Made by a program: the position numbers and the translations under genes. This document shows positions 55,225-62,886 of a stretch of 64,000 nt of DNA, one piece after another. The first letter of the stretch is position 1; every line of letters starts with the position of its first letter. The notes beneath the pieces were generated by a model. The model was not told the DNA's origin and searched no databases. It saw only the letters and a program-made list of their open reading frames with translations. This DNA comes from Hymenobacter baengnokdamensis (GTDB lineage: Bacteria; Bacteroidota; Bacteroidia; Cytophagales; Hymenobacteraceae), in NCBI RefSeq assembly GCF_008728635.1, contig NZ_CP044285.1, forward strand, positions 1,984,001 through 2,048,000, given 5' to 3'.

Positions 55225-57181
55225 CTAGCCCCAGCCGCTGCTTCATTTCCTGCAAGGCCGGATACTTCTCGGCCAGGTAGGCAAATTTATCATTCGAGGT
55301 ATAGAGCTTGCGGCCGGTGGGCACGGCGGTAGCAACCTCCGTCTGCACCGTAAGGCCGGGGTGGCCGGTGCGCCGCCGTAGCTCGGCCATAAACTCGGCC
55401 CGGAACTCGTTGAACTGCACCACCTGCACCGGGTTATCCACGGTGAGCGTGATAACGTGGCCCGCATCGGCCGCTACGGCGCGGTTGAGCACCATATAGT
55501 CGCTCATCTTTTCCTGGGCGCGGCGCTCGTCGGCCAGCTGCTGCCAAACACTGCGCAGCAGCTCGGGGGCAATGGGCGGCAGCGGGCCGGTAGGTGTGGC
55601 GGGCGTTGGTTCAGCAAGCGTGGTCGCCGGGCGGGCGGCCGGTGCGGCTGGCGTGCCCACATCGCGCAGGCCTGGCAGGCGATTGGGCAGACTACCCAAA
55701 CCGGGCATCCTGGGAATGGACGAGCCAGCGGGCGCCGGGATGGGAGCAGGGCGCACATCGGTGGGCCGGTGGTTGGGCTCCAGGCCCTGCATACTCGGCC
55801 GGCCGGTTTCGACGTGTGGCAGGGTGTCGCGCACCTGGTGGCGCATTGTCACGGGCTCGGCCGGGGCTGGCTCGATGCTGGGCGTGGCATGCAGCTCGGC
55901 TACGCCGTTTTCGACCGGCAGCGGCTCTGGACCGTCAGCCGGGGCGTTGGTCTGGGGTTCTTCGGTGCTCGTTACGGGTTGCTGACCCAGGGCCGCCGGC
56001 CGGGCCGGGGCGGCTTCGGCTAAGCTGCTAGTTTTTTTTTTAGCCTCGCCGTTGCCGGCCGGCGTCAGGTCGCGCACAAATTGCACGGCGCCGTTGAGGT
56101 AAGCCAGCTTCATAAGCGCCAGCTCGACGTGCAGGCGCTGATTCTTGGCCTGCTTAAACTCGCGGTCGCACTGGCTTATCAGGTTCAGGGCCGACAGCAA
56201 GAAGGGCAGCGGCGCGGCCTGGGCCTGCCGCACGTACTGCTGCCGGATATTTTCCGACACCTCCAGCAGCTGCACTGTCACGGGGTCTTTGCACACCAGC
56301 AGCCCGCGCAGGTGCTCGGCCGTGCCCACCACAAAGTTGTGCAGGTCGAAGCCCTGCTGCATTACCGAATCGAGCAGTAGCAGCGCGGCCGACAGATTTT
56401 CGCGCAGCAGCGCCTCCACCAGCCGAAAATAGTAGTCGTAGTCCAGAATATGCAGGTTCTGCACTACCTCTTTGTACGTCAGGTTGTTGCCGGCAAATGT
56501 GACCTGCTGGTCAAACATCGACAGCGCGTCGCGCAGCCCGCCGTCGGCCTTCTGGGCCAGCAGGTGCAGGGCGTCGTCGTCGGCCGTTACGCCCTCACTG
56601 GTGGCCACGTAGCGCAGGTGCTCCCGAATATCTTCGACCCGAATCCGGTTAAAGTCGAATATCTGGCAGCGCGAGAGAATAGTAGGGATAATCTTGTGGC
56701 GCTCGGTAGTGGCCAGGATAAAGATGGCGTAGCCCGGCGGCTCCTCCAGCGTCTTCAAAAAGGCGTTGAAGGCCGCGTTCGAGAGCATGTGCACCTCGTC
56801 GATTATATAGATTTTATACCGGCCCTGCTGTGGGGCATAGCGCACCTGCTCTACCAGCGAGCGAATGTCCTCGACCGAGTTATTCGACGCCGCATCCAGC
56901 TCGTGCACATTGAACGAGGCATTTTCCTGGAAAGCCACGCACGAGGTGCACTGCCCGCAGGCCTCAGCTTCGGGCGTGAGGTTGGTGCAGTTGATGGTTT
57001 TGGCCAGAATGCGGGCGCAGGTGGTTTTGCCTACGCCCCGCGGCCCGCAAAACAGAAAGGCCTGGGCCAGGTGCTGGCTTTGAATAGCGTTTTGCAGGGT
57101 GGTAGTGACGTGCTGCTGCCCCACCACGCTACGGAACGTGGCCGGACGATACTTACGGGCCGAAACAACAAAATTTTCCAT
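55211..57181 (-). CDS. dnaX: DNA polymerase III subunit gamma/tau
   Basis: Clamp-loader ATPase of the replicase. The 656-residue product has the P-loop GPRGVGKTTCARILAK near residues 45-60, a zinc module with four cysteines (CTNLTPEAEACGQCTSC), VYIIDEVHML-type Walker B (KIYIIDEVHMLS), SRCQIFDF and sensor residues. From residue about 375 a Pro/Ala-rich linker leads to a C-terminal tau domain (LRSVWQQLADERR). An A10 run at 56032-56041 inside the linker start allows slippage to a stop. The start ATG at 57181 follows the -7 box TATCTTTG by 13 bases. Confidence 0.95.
   Translation of the reverse strand: MENFVVSARKYRPATFRSVVGQQHVTTTLQNAIQSQHLAQAFLFCGPRGVGKTTCARILAKTINCTNLTPEAEACGQCTSCVAFQENASFNVHELDAASNNSVEDIRSLVEQVRYAPQQGRYKIYIIDEVHMLSNAAFNAFLKTLEEPPGYAIFILATTERHKIIPTILSRCQIFDFNRIRVEDIREHLRYVATSEGVTADDDALHLLAQKADGGLRDALSMFDQQVTFAGNNLTYKEVVQNLHILDYDYYFRLVEALLRENLSAALLLLDSVMQQGFDLHNFVVGTAEHLRGLLVCKDPVTVQLLEVSENIRQQYVRQAQAAPLPFLLSALNLISQCDREFKQAKNQRLHVELALMKLAYLNGAVQFVRDLTPAGNGEAKKKTSSLAEAAPARPAALGQQPVTSTEEPQTNAPADGPEPLPVENGVAELHATPSIEPAPAEPVTMRHQVRDTLPHVETGRPSMQGLEPNHRPTDVRPAPIPAPAGSSIPRMPGLGSLPNRLPGLRDVGTPAAPAARPATTLAEPTPATPTGPLPPIAPELLRSVWQQLADERRAQEKMSDYMVLNRAVAADAGHVITLTVDNPVQVVQFNEFRAEFMAELRRRTGHPGLTVQTEVATAVPTGRKLYTSNDKFAYLAEKYPALQEMKQRLGLDADF
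56028..56044 (-). other. A10 slippery site in dnaX with stops in both alternate frames
   Basis: Codons 380-384 read GCT AAA AAA AAA ACT. A backward slip of one base, or an extra A in the RNA, gives AAC TAG and stops at once, making a 384-residue gamma. Loss of one A gives CTA GCA GCT TAG, also a stop. E. coli and Thermus dnaX use comparable A-rich sites. Confidence 0.65.
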
Positions 57182-57194
57182 ACGCGATACTTCA

Positions 57195-57202
57195 CAAAGA
57201 TA
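57195..57202 (-). promoter_or_regulatory. -7 box (TATCTTTG) of dnaX
   Basis: Exact TAnnTTTG on the minus strand, 13 bases before the dnaX ATG. No -33 TTG at normal spacing. Confidence 0.6.
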
Positions 57203-57287
57203 CCTAGCCGCCAGGGTAGGGTAAGCGTGGGCTTGCCACCTGACCGCAACAAAATATCATCCCAAAACATTTACGCTACAAGCAGCG

Positions 57288-57295
57288 TATCTTTA
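57288..57295 (+). promoter_or_regulatory. Candidate -7 box (TATCTTTA) of ssrA
   Basis: Near match to TAnnTTTG, 43 bases before the mature tmRNA 5' end. The last base differs from consensus. Confidence 0.4.
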
Positions 57296-57338
57296 CGCTC
57301 CGCTTCTCTTGGGACGCGGGCTTTGTTCTTTCTAATTT

Positions 57339-57707
57339 GGGGCTGACCGGAATTGACAGCTTGCGCAAGCTGCGGGTAAGCGTGCCGGGAGTTGATGGAA
57401 GCTCTCCCGCCAAAAAATCTATCAAACAACAATCGGCGACTATTCGTACGCCATGGCTGCCTAGTTTAGAACTACGCACCGCCATCGTTCCGCCCGGGTA
57501 AGTTTTTACACCTGGGAGCACGGAGCGTCGTAAGTAGAAACTAGCTTTCGAAGAGCTGTGATTCGGAGGTGAAACCCAACTGCAGATAAGGGAATTTCAA
57601 GGGCCTGCTATGTGCCTGAAGTTCTTCGAAAATCCAAGCATAGCTACGCACGTAGAAAGCACGTTAGTTTCCTTGTCTGGACCAGGGTTCGAATCCCTGC
57701 AGCTCCA
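57339..57707 (+). ncRNA. ssrA: Transfer-messenger RNA (tmRNA)
   Basis: Rescues stalled ribosomes and tags their products for proteolysis. Acceptor GGGGCTG (57339-57345) pairs with CAGCTCC (57700-57706), followed by discriminator A. The 5' block GACCGGAATTGACAGC and the 3' T-arm GGGTTCGAATCCC are canonical. The tag frame at 57435-57464 reads GGC GAC TAT TCG TAC GCC ATG GCT GCC TAG, giving GDYSYAMAA. The 3' CCA is not encoded. The gene is about 370 bases, normal length, and is divergent from dnaX. Confidence 0.95.
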
Positions 57708-57710
57708 CTG

Positions 57711-57745
57711 AAAACCCCGCTTCCGACTTGGAAGCGGGGTTTTTG
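57711..57745 (+). terminator. ssrA terminator
   Basis: A perfect 14-bp stem (57711-57724 with 57730-57743), loop GACTT, then a T-rich tail. Confidence 0.9.
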
Positions 57746-57944
57746 TTTTTGTGCGAGATAAATACGCATCAACCCAAAAACCGCAGCAACAGTCTGCCCA
57801 GTTCATCCACTGTAAGGCGAGGCCGCGTCTGGGCAAAGAAGAGTTGGCAGGTCGTAAAAGAGCCCAGCACGCACAGCACTTATAAGAAGCGGGCAGGCTA
57901 CTTTTACGACTTGCAAAAGTCACGAAAAACGTGTAGCTTCCTAA

Positions 57945-58160
57945 ATGGAACAGCTACTCAAACTCCTCGCCCAGCACTGGCATCTGACTACCGACGACTA
58001 CTGGCATTTGCGCCTGCTTTGCACGCTGTTGCTGGGGCCCATAGTAGGGGTGCTGTATCTCGTGTTTTTCGACAGGCGCACGCCTACCAAACCCCGCCTG
58101 GCCGCCGGCTCCCAGCCTGGTATGTGGGTAAGTAAGGAAGGGCTGCTGTTGAGCCAGTAA
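57945..58160 (+). CDS. Small single-pass membrane protein
   Basis: A 71-residue protein with one helix (LLCTLLLGPIVGVLYLVFF) after a charged N-terminus (MEQLLKLLAQHWHLTTDDYWH) and a basic C-terminal tail (DRRTPTKPRLAAGS). A TAGCTTCC sequence 7 bases upstream is a weak -7 box. I recognise no family. An inverted repeat (57851-57860 with 57901-57910) lies upstream and may be regulatory. Confidence 0.6.
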   Translation: MEQLLKLLAQHWHLTTDDYWHLRLLCTLLLGPIVGVLYLVFFDRRTPTKPRLAAGSQPGMWVSKEGLLLSQ

Positions 58161-58236
58161 GGCTGCCAAACTACTACGGCCAGCAACCTTTGCCCGCCAA
58201 ATGCAGGCTGCTCAACTCCTATGCTACCAGGCAGCG

Positions 58237-58266
58237 AAAAGCCTCCCCTTGTTTGGGGAGGCTTTT
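58237..58266 (+). terminator. Terminator, possibly of a short RNA
   Basis: A perfect 12-bp stem (58237-58248 with 58255-58266), loop TTGTTT, with a TTTT end. It lies about 75 bases after the membrane-protein stop. AACCTTTG at 58185-58192 could be a -7 box for a short transcript ending here. Confidence 0.7.
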
Positions 58267-58269
58267 GCT

Positions 58270-58930
58270 TAACTCTGGTTTGGAAAAGGAACAGGTTGGA
58301 AAGGATACCCAGGTCAGTGGGAGTGTTGACAAATTTACTAGCTTTTGAGCTGCTAAAAAGGACACAACAGCCGTATTTGTGACATAGTATATTTTCTCTT
58401 TAGGTTAATAAAAGTCAAATTACTAATTGAATAAGTCAAATAAACCTCCTGCCTTTGTGCTATTATTGGTTAAGAAGTGGTTAACGGTTGAGTTATCAGT
58501 GCATGAAACAGAGTAGATTGTGACTTTGGATAGCTTTGCCGGGGTAAAAAACGGCTCTGCCTTCCAAAAGGCTATTACGCTGGCAAGAAGGAGTTTATAT
58601 TTTAAATATATAACTTTTATAAAATACCAGTGTGGTTTGAGGAAAACACCGATGGAAACCGCCTTTTTCAGCCTACAGGTGCAGAAGTGCCTAACTTTCC
58701 TTGTAGTTGCGTTATGCATGTTTTTTAAGTTAGTAAGCTGAGTTATAACCCCATAGCTGGCCTGACAGGCGCGTAGGGAGAGGCTTTTTAGCTTATGGGA
58801 TAACTTATTGTAAAACAATCTATTATTATGTATACAAGGTTGGGCTAAAAAGCTGGTAGAAATAAATGTCGGGATAATTAGCTAACAACCTGCCTGCTGC
58901 GCCGTATAAGGCTGGCAGCTTGGCTAAGCT
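58270..58930. other. AT-rich region without convincing genes
   Basis: About 650 bases distinctly more AT-rich than all neighbours. ORFs on both strands (for example 58423-58818 minus) lack family features, clear starts or GC3 bias. It may be a decayed insertion or a regulatory region. Confidence 0.6.
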
Positions 58931-58976
58931 TATTGCCAGTCGCATTCTTCAATTCTTTTCTTATTTCCACATTGCC

Positions 58977-59252
58977 ATGAAATTCACCACCAGTTTCCTT
59001 GCCGCTGCTCTTGCAATTTGTTCAACGGCTGCTTTTGCCCAGACTACGCCTGGCACTACTGGCACCGGCTCTACCTCGGGCACTAGCGGCTCTACCAGCG
59101 GCACCATGCAGTCGGGCTCGACCAGCGGCACTATGTCGTCGGGCTCAATGAGCGACGGTAGCATGAGCGGTAGCTCGATGCACAAAGGCAAGCATATGAA
59201 GCATAAAAGCATGAAATCGACTAACGGCACCACTACAAAAACCAAAATGTAG
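58977..59252 (+). CDS. Small exported Ser/Gly/Thr-rich protein with Met/His/Lys tail
   Basis: A 91-residue protein with a signal peptide (FLAAALAICSTAAFAQ). The mature part has Ser-Gly-Thr repeats (GSTSGTSGSTSGTMQSGS) and a Met/His/Lys-rich end (SSMHKGKHMKHKSMKS), similar in style to MXKDX-type repeat proteins. The Met/His tail could bind copper or other metals, but this is inference. The ATG at 58977 starts the signal peptide. A terminator follows 29 bases after the stop. Confidence 0.7.
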   Translation: MKFTTSFLAAALAICSTAAFAQTTPGTTGTGSTSGTSGSTSGTMQSGSTSGTMSSGSMSDGSMSGSSMHKGKHMKHKSMKSTNGTTTKTKM

Positions 59253-59281
59253 TAGTCCGACGGCTGTTTCTGCCGTATAAT

Positions 59282-59317
59282 GAGCCGGTTGGTCGTTGCA
59301 GACCAGCCGGCTCTTTT
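59282..59317 (+). terminator. Rho-independent terminator
   Basis: A 13-bp stem (59282-59294 with 59301-59313, one G-U pair), loop GTTGCA, then TTTT. Confidence 0.85.
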
Positions 59318-59344
59318 GGTTAATTCATTTTTTCTATATTGACT

Positions 59345-59758
59345 ATGAAAACGTTGTTATTACTATTACTCGGCGTGACTGCGGGCACTGCCCACGCCCA
59401 AACAGTACCCTTCGATGCCACAGCCCCCATGCGGGGCGGCGCCCAAAACCAGACTTCGGTGCCGCCCGTGAACCCTGCGCTCAACCAGAGTACTATTCAG
59501 GGGCCTTCGCAGGTGCAGCGCACCACCAGCAGCTACGATGCGCAGCCCAGCCGCCAAGCGGTTGGCACGGCACCGGTAGCGGGCACCCCAGAGATGTCGC
59601 CTACGTCTGTGCCCGACGTGCGCGAGCAGCCACTCATTCCCCAGCGGCGGTCTACGCAGTCGAGTGATATTGTGCCCAGCCGTGGCGCCAGCTCCAGTAC
59701 TATCAATCAGCGGCCGCATCCGGCGCCCCAGTCGTCGCCCGCTTCCACGCGGCCCTGA
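59345..59758 (+). CDS. Small exported disordered protein
   Basis: A 137-residue protein with a signal peptide (MKTLLLLLLGVTAGTAHAQ) and a mature part rich in Gln, Ser, Pro and Thr (AQNQTSVPPVNPALNQST; PHPAPQSSPASTRP). No domain is recognised. The ATG at 59345 is preferred over an in-frame TTG two codons upstream. It probably stays in the periplasm or is exported. Confidence 0.65.
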   Translation: MKTLLLLLLGVTAGTAHAQTVPFDATAPMRGGAQNQTSVPPVNPALNQSTIQGPSQVQRTTSSYDAQPSRQAVGTAPVAGTPEMSPTSVPDVREQPLIPQRRSTQSSDIVPSRGASSSTINQRPHPAPQSSPASTRP

Positions 59759-59786
59759 CAGAAATGAATACGCTCTACCAGCGCTT

Positions 59787-59844
59787 GCTAACCGACAAAA
59801 GGCCAGGACCTCGAAAGAGAAGCCCCAGCCTTTTGTCGGTTAGC
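59787..59844. terminator. 17-bp stem between convergent genes
   Basis: Perfect arms 59787-59803 and 59828-59844 with a 24-base loop and internal AAAA/TTTT. It may end both flanking transcripts. Confidence 0.6.
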
Positions 59845-59853
59845 AGGCGCGAT

Positions 59854-60195
59854 TTATTTGGCGGCGTGCGCCAGTAGCTCGTGGCCGTGGCGGCGCAGCG
59901 TATCGGCCAGTTTCAGCAGGTTGGCTTTGAGGTCGGGATTGGCGAGGTGGCTGACCTGGCTGGTTTGGTCGCCGAGCATGGTCAGCGAATTGCCGATGGC
60001 CGTTGCGCTCAGGCTGCCGCTGGTGAGCAGCGATTGCAGGTTGCCCATTTCGCGGGCAATGTCCTGCAGCTCGGGCTGGCCGCTTTGCAGAAACTGCTGC
60101 TGCCAGGTTTCGGTATTATCCATAGCTGAGCCCAGGGGTAAGCTGGTCAGGCCATTCTGCAACCCCGACAGGGTAGCGTGCAGGAGGTCATTCAT
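59854..60195 (-). CDS. Helical hypothetical protein
   Basis: A 113-residue all-helical protein without signal (LLHATLSGLQNGLTSLPLG; PELQDIAREMGNLQSLLTSG; LKANLLKLADTLRRHGHELL). It resembles small conserved Bacteroidota proteins but has no name I can give. The gene is followed by the large stem at 59787-59844. It lies 53 bases downstream of uvsE on the same strand. Confidence 0.7.
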   Translation of the reverse strand: MNDLLHATLSGLQNGLTSLPLGSAMDNTETWQQQFLQSGQPELQDIAREMGNLQSLLTSGSLSATAIGNSLTMLGDQTSQVSHLANPDLKANLLKLADTLRRHGHELLAHAAK

Positions 60196-60248
60196 AAAAA
60201 AGAAATTGGGAGAGGGTAAATAAAAGGGTGGGTGGAGACAGAGACCCT

Positions 60249-61226
60249 TTACGCAGGCCGGGCTTTAACGGCTGGCTGCCTGGCTGCTGTGCGCTCCGAG
60301 AAAGTGGGTGGCACGTAGCCTGCTGCCATACGGGGCAGCAGCCCAAGCTCGCGGAGGAGCTGTGCTGCACGCACTGCACTGGCCTCCTTGTCTTTGATTT
60401 CAAGCATTATATCCACGTCAAGCCCGTCGAGGTCGGTGAGAAAGCTGCGAAATAGCTCGGGCACCAGCGTATCAGTATGCTTGCCTTTGCGCTCGCCAGG
60501 GGCCTGCGAGCTATAGTCCATCATCAGTACGCCGTCGCGGGTGGGGTGCCAGGTAGCGGCGGCCAGGCGCAGGGCCTCGCGCATGGGCTCGCCGTGGTTG
60601 AGGCATTCGTGGTGAAAATTGTCGAATAGAATGGGTACGCCCGTCAGGTCGTGCAGGCTCAGGCACTCGCGCAGGCTGTAGAGGCGGTCATCGTTTTCGA
60701 CTACCAGGCGTGCCTTCACGGCTGCGGGCAGGCGGGTATGGAAAGTGTCGGTCCAGCGGGCCAGGGCCGCGCCTTTGTCGCCGTAGGCGCCGCCGGCGTG
60801 AATCTGCAGCTTGGCCGTCGAGTCCAGCTCCATTAAATCGAGCATGGAGCCCTGATAAACCAGTTCGGCAATACTGCGCTGCACAATACCGGGGTCGGGC
60901 GAGTTGAGCACCACAAATTGGTCGGGGTGAAACGAGATGCGCAGTCCATGCCGCCGCACGTACTCCCCGATGGCCCGAAACTCGCTTTTAAAGTGCTGCT
61001 GCCACGGAAAGGTGTTGATTTCGTGCGAGCCGAATGGGACGATACCCGAGCCAATGCGAAAAAAGAGCAGCCCGTGCGCTACATTCCATTCCAGTATCTG
61101 CTGCAGGCAGGCCAGGTTGGCTGCTACAGTCGGCACCAGGCGCTCGGCCGAGTAGGAGGCGAGCCGGAAGGTGCCCGCCGCGCTGCACGGCAGCGTTTCA
61201 TTTACGCAGGGATAGCCAATTTTCAT
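60249..61226 (-). CDS. uvsE: UV DNA damage endonuclease (UvsE/UVDE)
   Basis: Nicks DNA 5' to UV photoproducts in an alternative excision pathway. The 325-residue TIM-barrel protein opens KIGYPCVNETL and has FFRIGSGIVPFGSH, LRISFHPDQFVVLNSPDP (metal-ligand His), LQIHAGGAYGDKGAA, VVENDDRLY and FDNFHHECLN, the family order. C-terminal VDIMLEIKDKEASA is also typical. The ATG at 61226 is preceded by AGGAG, a rare Shine-Dalgarno-like start here. Length fits the bacterial family. Confidence 0.95.
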   Translation of the reverse strand: MKIGYPCVNETLPCSAAGTFRLASYSAERLVPTVAANLACLQQILEWNVAHGLLFFRIGSGIVPFGSHEINTFPWQQHFKSEFRAIGEYVRRHGLRISFHPDQFVVLNSPDPGIVQRSIAELVYQGSMLDLMELDSTAKLQIHAGGAYGDKGAALARWTDTFHTRLPAAVKARLVVENDDRLYSLRECLSLHDLTGVPILFDNFHHECLNHGEPMREALRLAAATWHPTRDGVLMMDYSSQAPGERKGKHTDTLVPELFRSFLTDLDGLDVDIMLEIKDKEASAVRAAQLLRELGLLPRMAAGYVPPTFSERTAARQPAVKARPA

Positions 61227-61289
61227 CTCCTGGGCTTACGCCAAACCGGGGCCGCGCGTTATCAGCAATCAGCCGCTCCGTGCCGCTGG

Positions 61290-61964
61290 CTACTCATACC
61301 CCCGGTTGTCGCGGAAGGCTTTGTTGTATTCGGCTCGCTTCTGCTGGGCTTTTTCGGCGGCTTCGCGGGCTTTTATCTCCTCCATCTTGCGGCGCTCTTT
61401 GCCCTGGCGCGAAAACTGGTCGTAGAGCCAGTCTACGTTCGAGCCGCTGATGGTTGGGGCTTCGGGGCGCGGGGCGGTAGAGTCGACAGGAAACAGCGGC
61501 TTGGGCTTGGGCGCGCGCTTGGGCACTTTTACCACGGGCGGACTGGGGCGCTTCATATTGCGCAGGGCCCGGTTGATGATAGCCCGGTCGGGGCGGTCGG
61601 CGGTGATACGCACTTCGCCGAGCTGAATAGAGTCGCGCACCAGCTTTACCTGCACTACCAGCTGCGAGAGCGTGGTGTTGCCCAGCACCAGGCGGTGCGG
61701 CTTGTAGCCTATTGCCCGAAAAAGCAGGGTGTCGGACGAGAGCGCAGTCAGAAAAAAATCGCCCTGCGCATCGGCCACCACGCCGCGGTGCGTGCGCTGC
61801 ACCTGCACGGTAGCCCCCGGAATAGGCTGTTTAGTCGAGCCCGCCGATACGGTGCCGCTGACGCGTACGGTAGGCAGCGGGCTGCCGGCCTGCGCCCACC
61901 CGCTGGTAGCTGAAAGGGCAGCACCAAGCACCAGGCTGATAGTCAAGAGCCTGCGCTTAAACAA
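61290..61964 (-). CDS. Exported carboxypeptidase-regulatory-like protein
   Basis: About 224 residues. A signal region (FKRRLLTISLVLGAALSATSGWAQ) leads to a CarboxypepD_reg-like beta sandwich: VRVSGTVSAGSTKQPIPGATV, GVVADAQGDFFLTALSSDTLLFRAIGYK. A basic Pro/Lys-rich segment and a charged C-terminal helix (GKERRKMEEIKAREAAEKAQQKR) follow. No TonB-dependent receptor barrel is attached. The ORF extends to 62093, but that would run through the terminator at 62037-62070, so a TTG at 61964 or GTG at 61988 is more likely. The role is unclear. Confidence 0.8.
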   Translation of the reverse strand: MFKRRLLTISLVLGAALSATSGWAQAGSPLPTVRVSGTVSAGSTKQPIPGATVQVQRTHRGVVADAQGDFFLTALSSDTLLFRAIGYKPHRLVLGNTTLSQLVVQVKLVRDSIQLGEVRITADRPDRAIINRALRNMKRPSPPVVKVPKRAPKPKPLFPVDSTAPRPEAPTISGSNVDWLYDQFSRQGKERRKMEEIKAREAAEKAQQKRAEYNKAFRDNRGYE

Positions 61965-62036
61965 TAGAAGGACTGCCAGCAAAAACACGAATTCTTTAAC
62001 GCAACTTTCTTGCAAAGCTGCCACCAAATGAGGCAA

Positions 62037-62070
62037 AAAAAACCCGCGTCGTTGCAGACGCGGGTTTTTT
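62037..62070 (-). terminator. Rho-independent terminator
   Basis: A perfect 14-bp stem (62037-62050 with 62057-62070), loop GTTGCA, T/A runs at both ends. It ends the upstream lipoprotein gene. Confidence 0.9.
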
Positions 62071-62104
62071 AGGGTCAGATAAGCAGTTTTCACCGCTCTA
62101 CTGG

Positions 62105-62785
62105 CTACATCTTGGCTTTATTGCCCTCGGCATCTTTCACCTTCACTTTGCCGTTGTCTTTCACTTTCACTTTCGAGCCATCGGTCATCTTCGATTTGCC
62201 TTTTGCTACCATAGGGCCGGTGGCATCAGGGGCTTCTTCGGTGGTCGTGTTGGTCGTAGTAGTGGTCGACGTAGACGACGAAGGCATCGCCGCGCTGCTA
62301 TCGGCCGAGGGCGTCGTGCTGCTGGAGGCCGCAGCCGACTGGTCGGTCGTGTCGAGGTTGTTTGACTCATCGTAAGTCGAGCGGTCCGACTCGTAGGCCT
62401 GGTACTGGGCCGGCACTACCAGAATGGTGCGGAATTCGGCGTCGGTATCCTTGTAGTACTGGCGGCGGGCGGCACCCAGGCCAGCCGTGTCGGCTTTGTA
62501 CTTGGCCATCAGCGCGTCATAACGCTTCGAGCGGTTGTAGAACGCCTGCTGCAGCTTCTCCTTCGTAGCGGCATCGCTGATTTTCATGCGCGAAGCAAAT
62601 TTGTCGGCCATGCGCGCGCCCCGCGTTTTGTATACAACATCGGAGGTAGTTGTGGTGGTCTTGGTAGCCGTCGAGTCGCCGGGCGCGGTAGTGGTCGTCG
62701 TGGCGGTATCAGTAGTTTTTTCCTGCGAGCAGGAGGCCAGGGAGATGGCCGTGGCGCTGGCTAGCAGCAACAGAACGTTTTTCAT
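62105..62785 (-). CDS. Lipoprotein with Thr/Ser-rich linkers
   Basis: A 226-residue lipoprotein: MKNVLLLLASATAISLASC, lipobox LASC at Cys19. After a Thr-rich stretch comes a helical segment (RMADKFASRMKISDAATKEKLQQAFYNRSKRYDALMAKYKAD), then a Ser/Thr/Pro linker and a Lys/Val-rich end (KVKVKDNGKVKVKDAEGN). The helical part may bind cell wall or fold as a small bundle. No named domain. ATG at 62785; terminator 35 bases after the stop. Confidence 0.75.
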   Translation of the reverse strand: MKNVLLLLASATAISLASCSQEKTTDTATTTTTAPGDSTATKTTTTTSDVVYKTRGARMADKFASRMKISDAATKEKLQQAFYNRSKRYDALMAKYKADTAGLGAARRQYYKDTDAEFRTILVVPAQYQAYESDRSTYDESNNLDTTDQSAAASSSTTPSADSSAAMPSSSTSTTTTTNTTTEEAPDATGPMVAKGKSKMTDGSKVKVKDNGKVKVKDAEGNKAKM

Positions 62786-62886
62786 GGGAAAGGATTTTAA
62801 GAGCATAGGTGCTTGGGTGGGCGCTTTAACGCAGTCCGGGGCGGTGGGGTTGCCAGTAGGCCCTGTTTATCAGCGCCTACCGGCAG

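Noticed and set aside
55457..56031. Several plus-strand ORFs opposite the dnaX linker
   Set aside because: Shadows of the Pro/Ala-rich linker; Gly/Arg-rich composition typical of antisense frames.
57276..57521. Minus-strand ORF between dnaX and ssrA
   Set aside because: Overlaps the conserved 5' part of tmRNA.
57597..57923. Minus-strand ORF with CRDSNPGPD
   Set aside because: It is the reverse of the tmRNA T-arm and terminator, a well-known spurious translation.
58423..58818. 131-codon ORF in the AT-rich region
   Set aside because: No -7 box, no recognisable domain, composition follows the AT-rich background.
61965..62093. N-terminal extension of the carboxypeptidase-regulatory-like ORF
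   Set aside because: It runs through a perfect terminator and lacks signal features until the later start.
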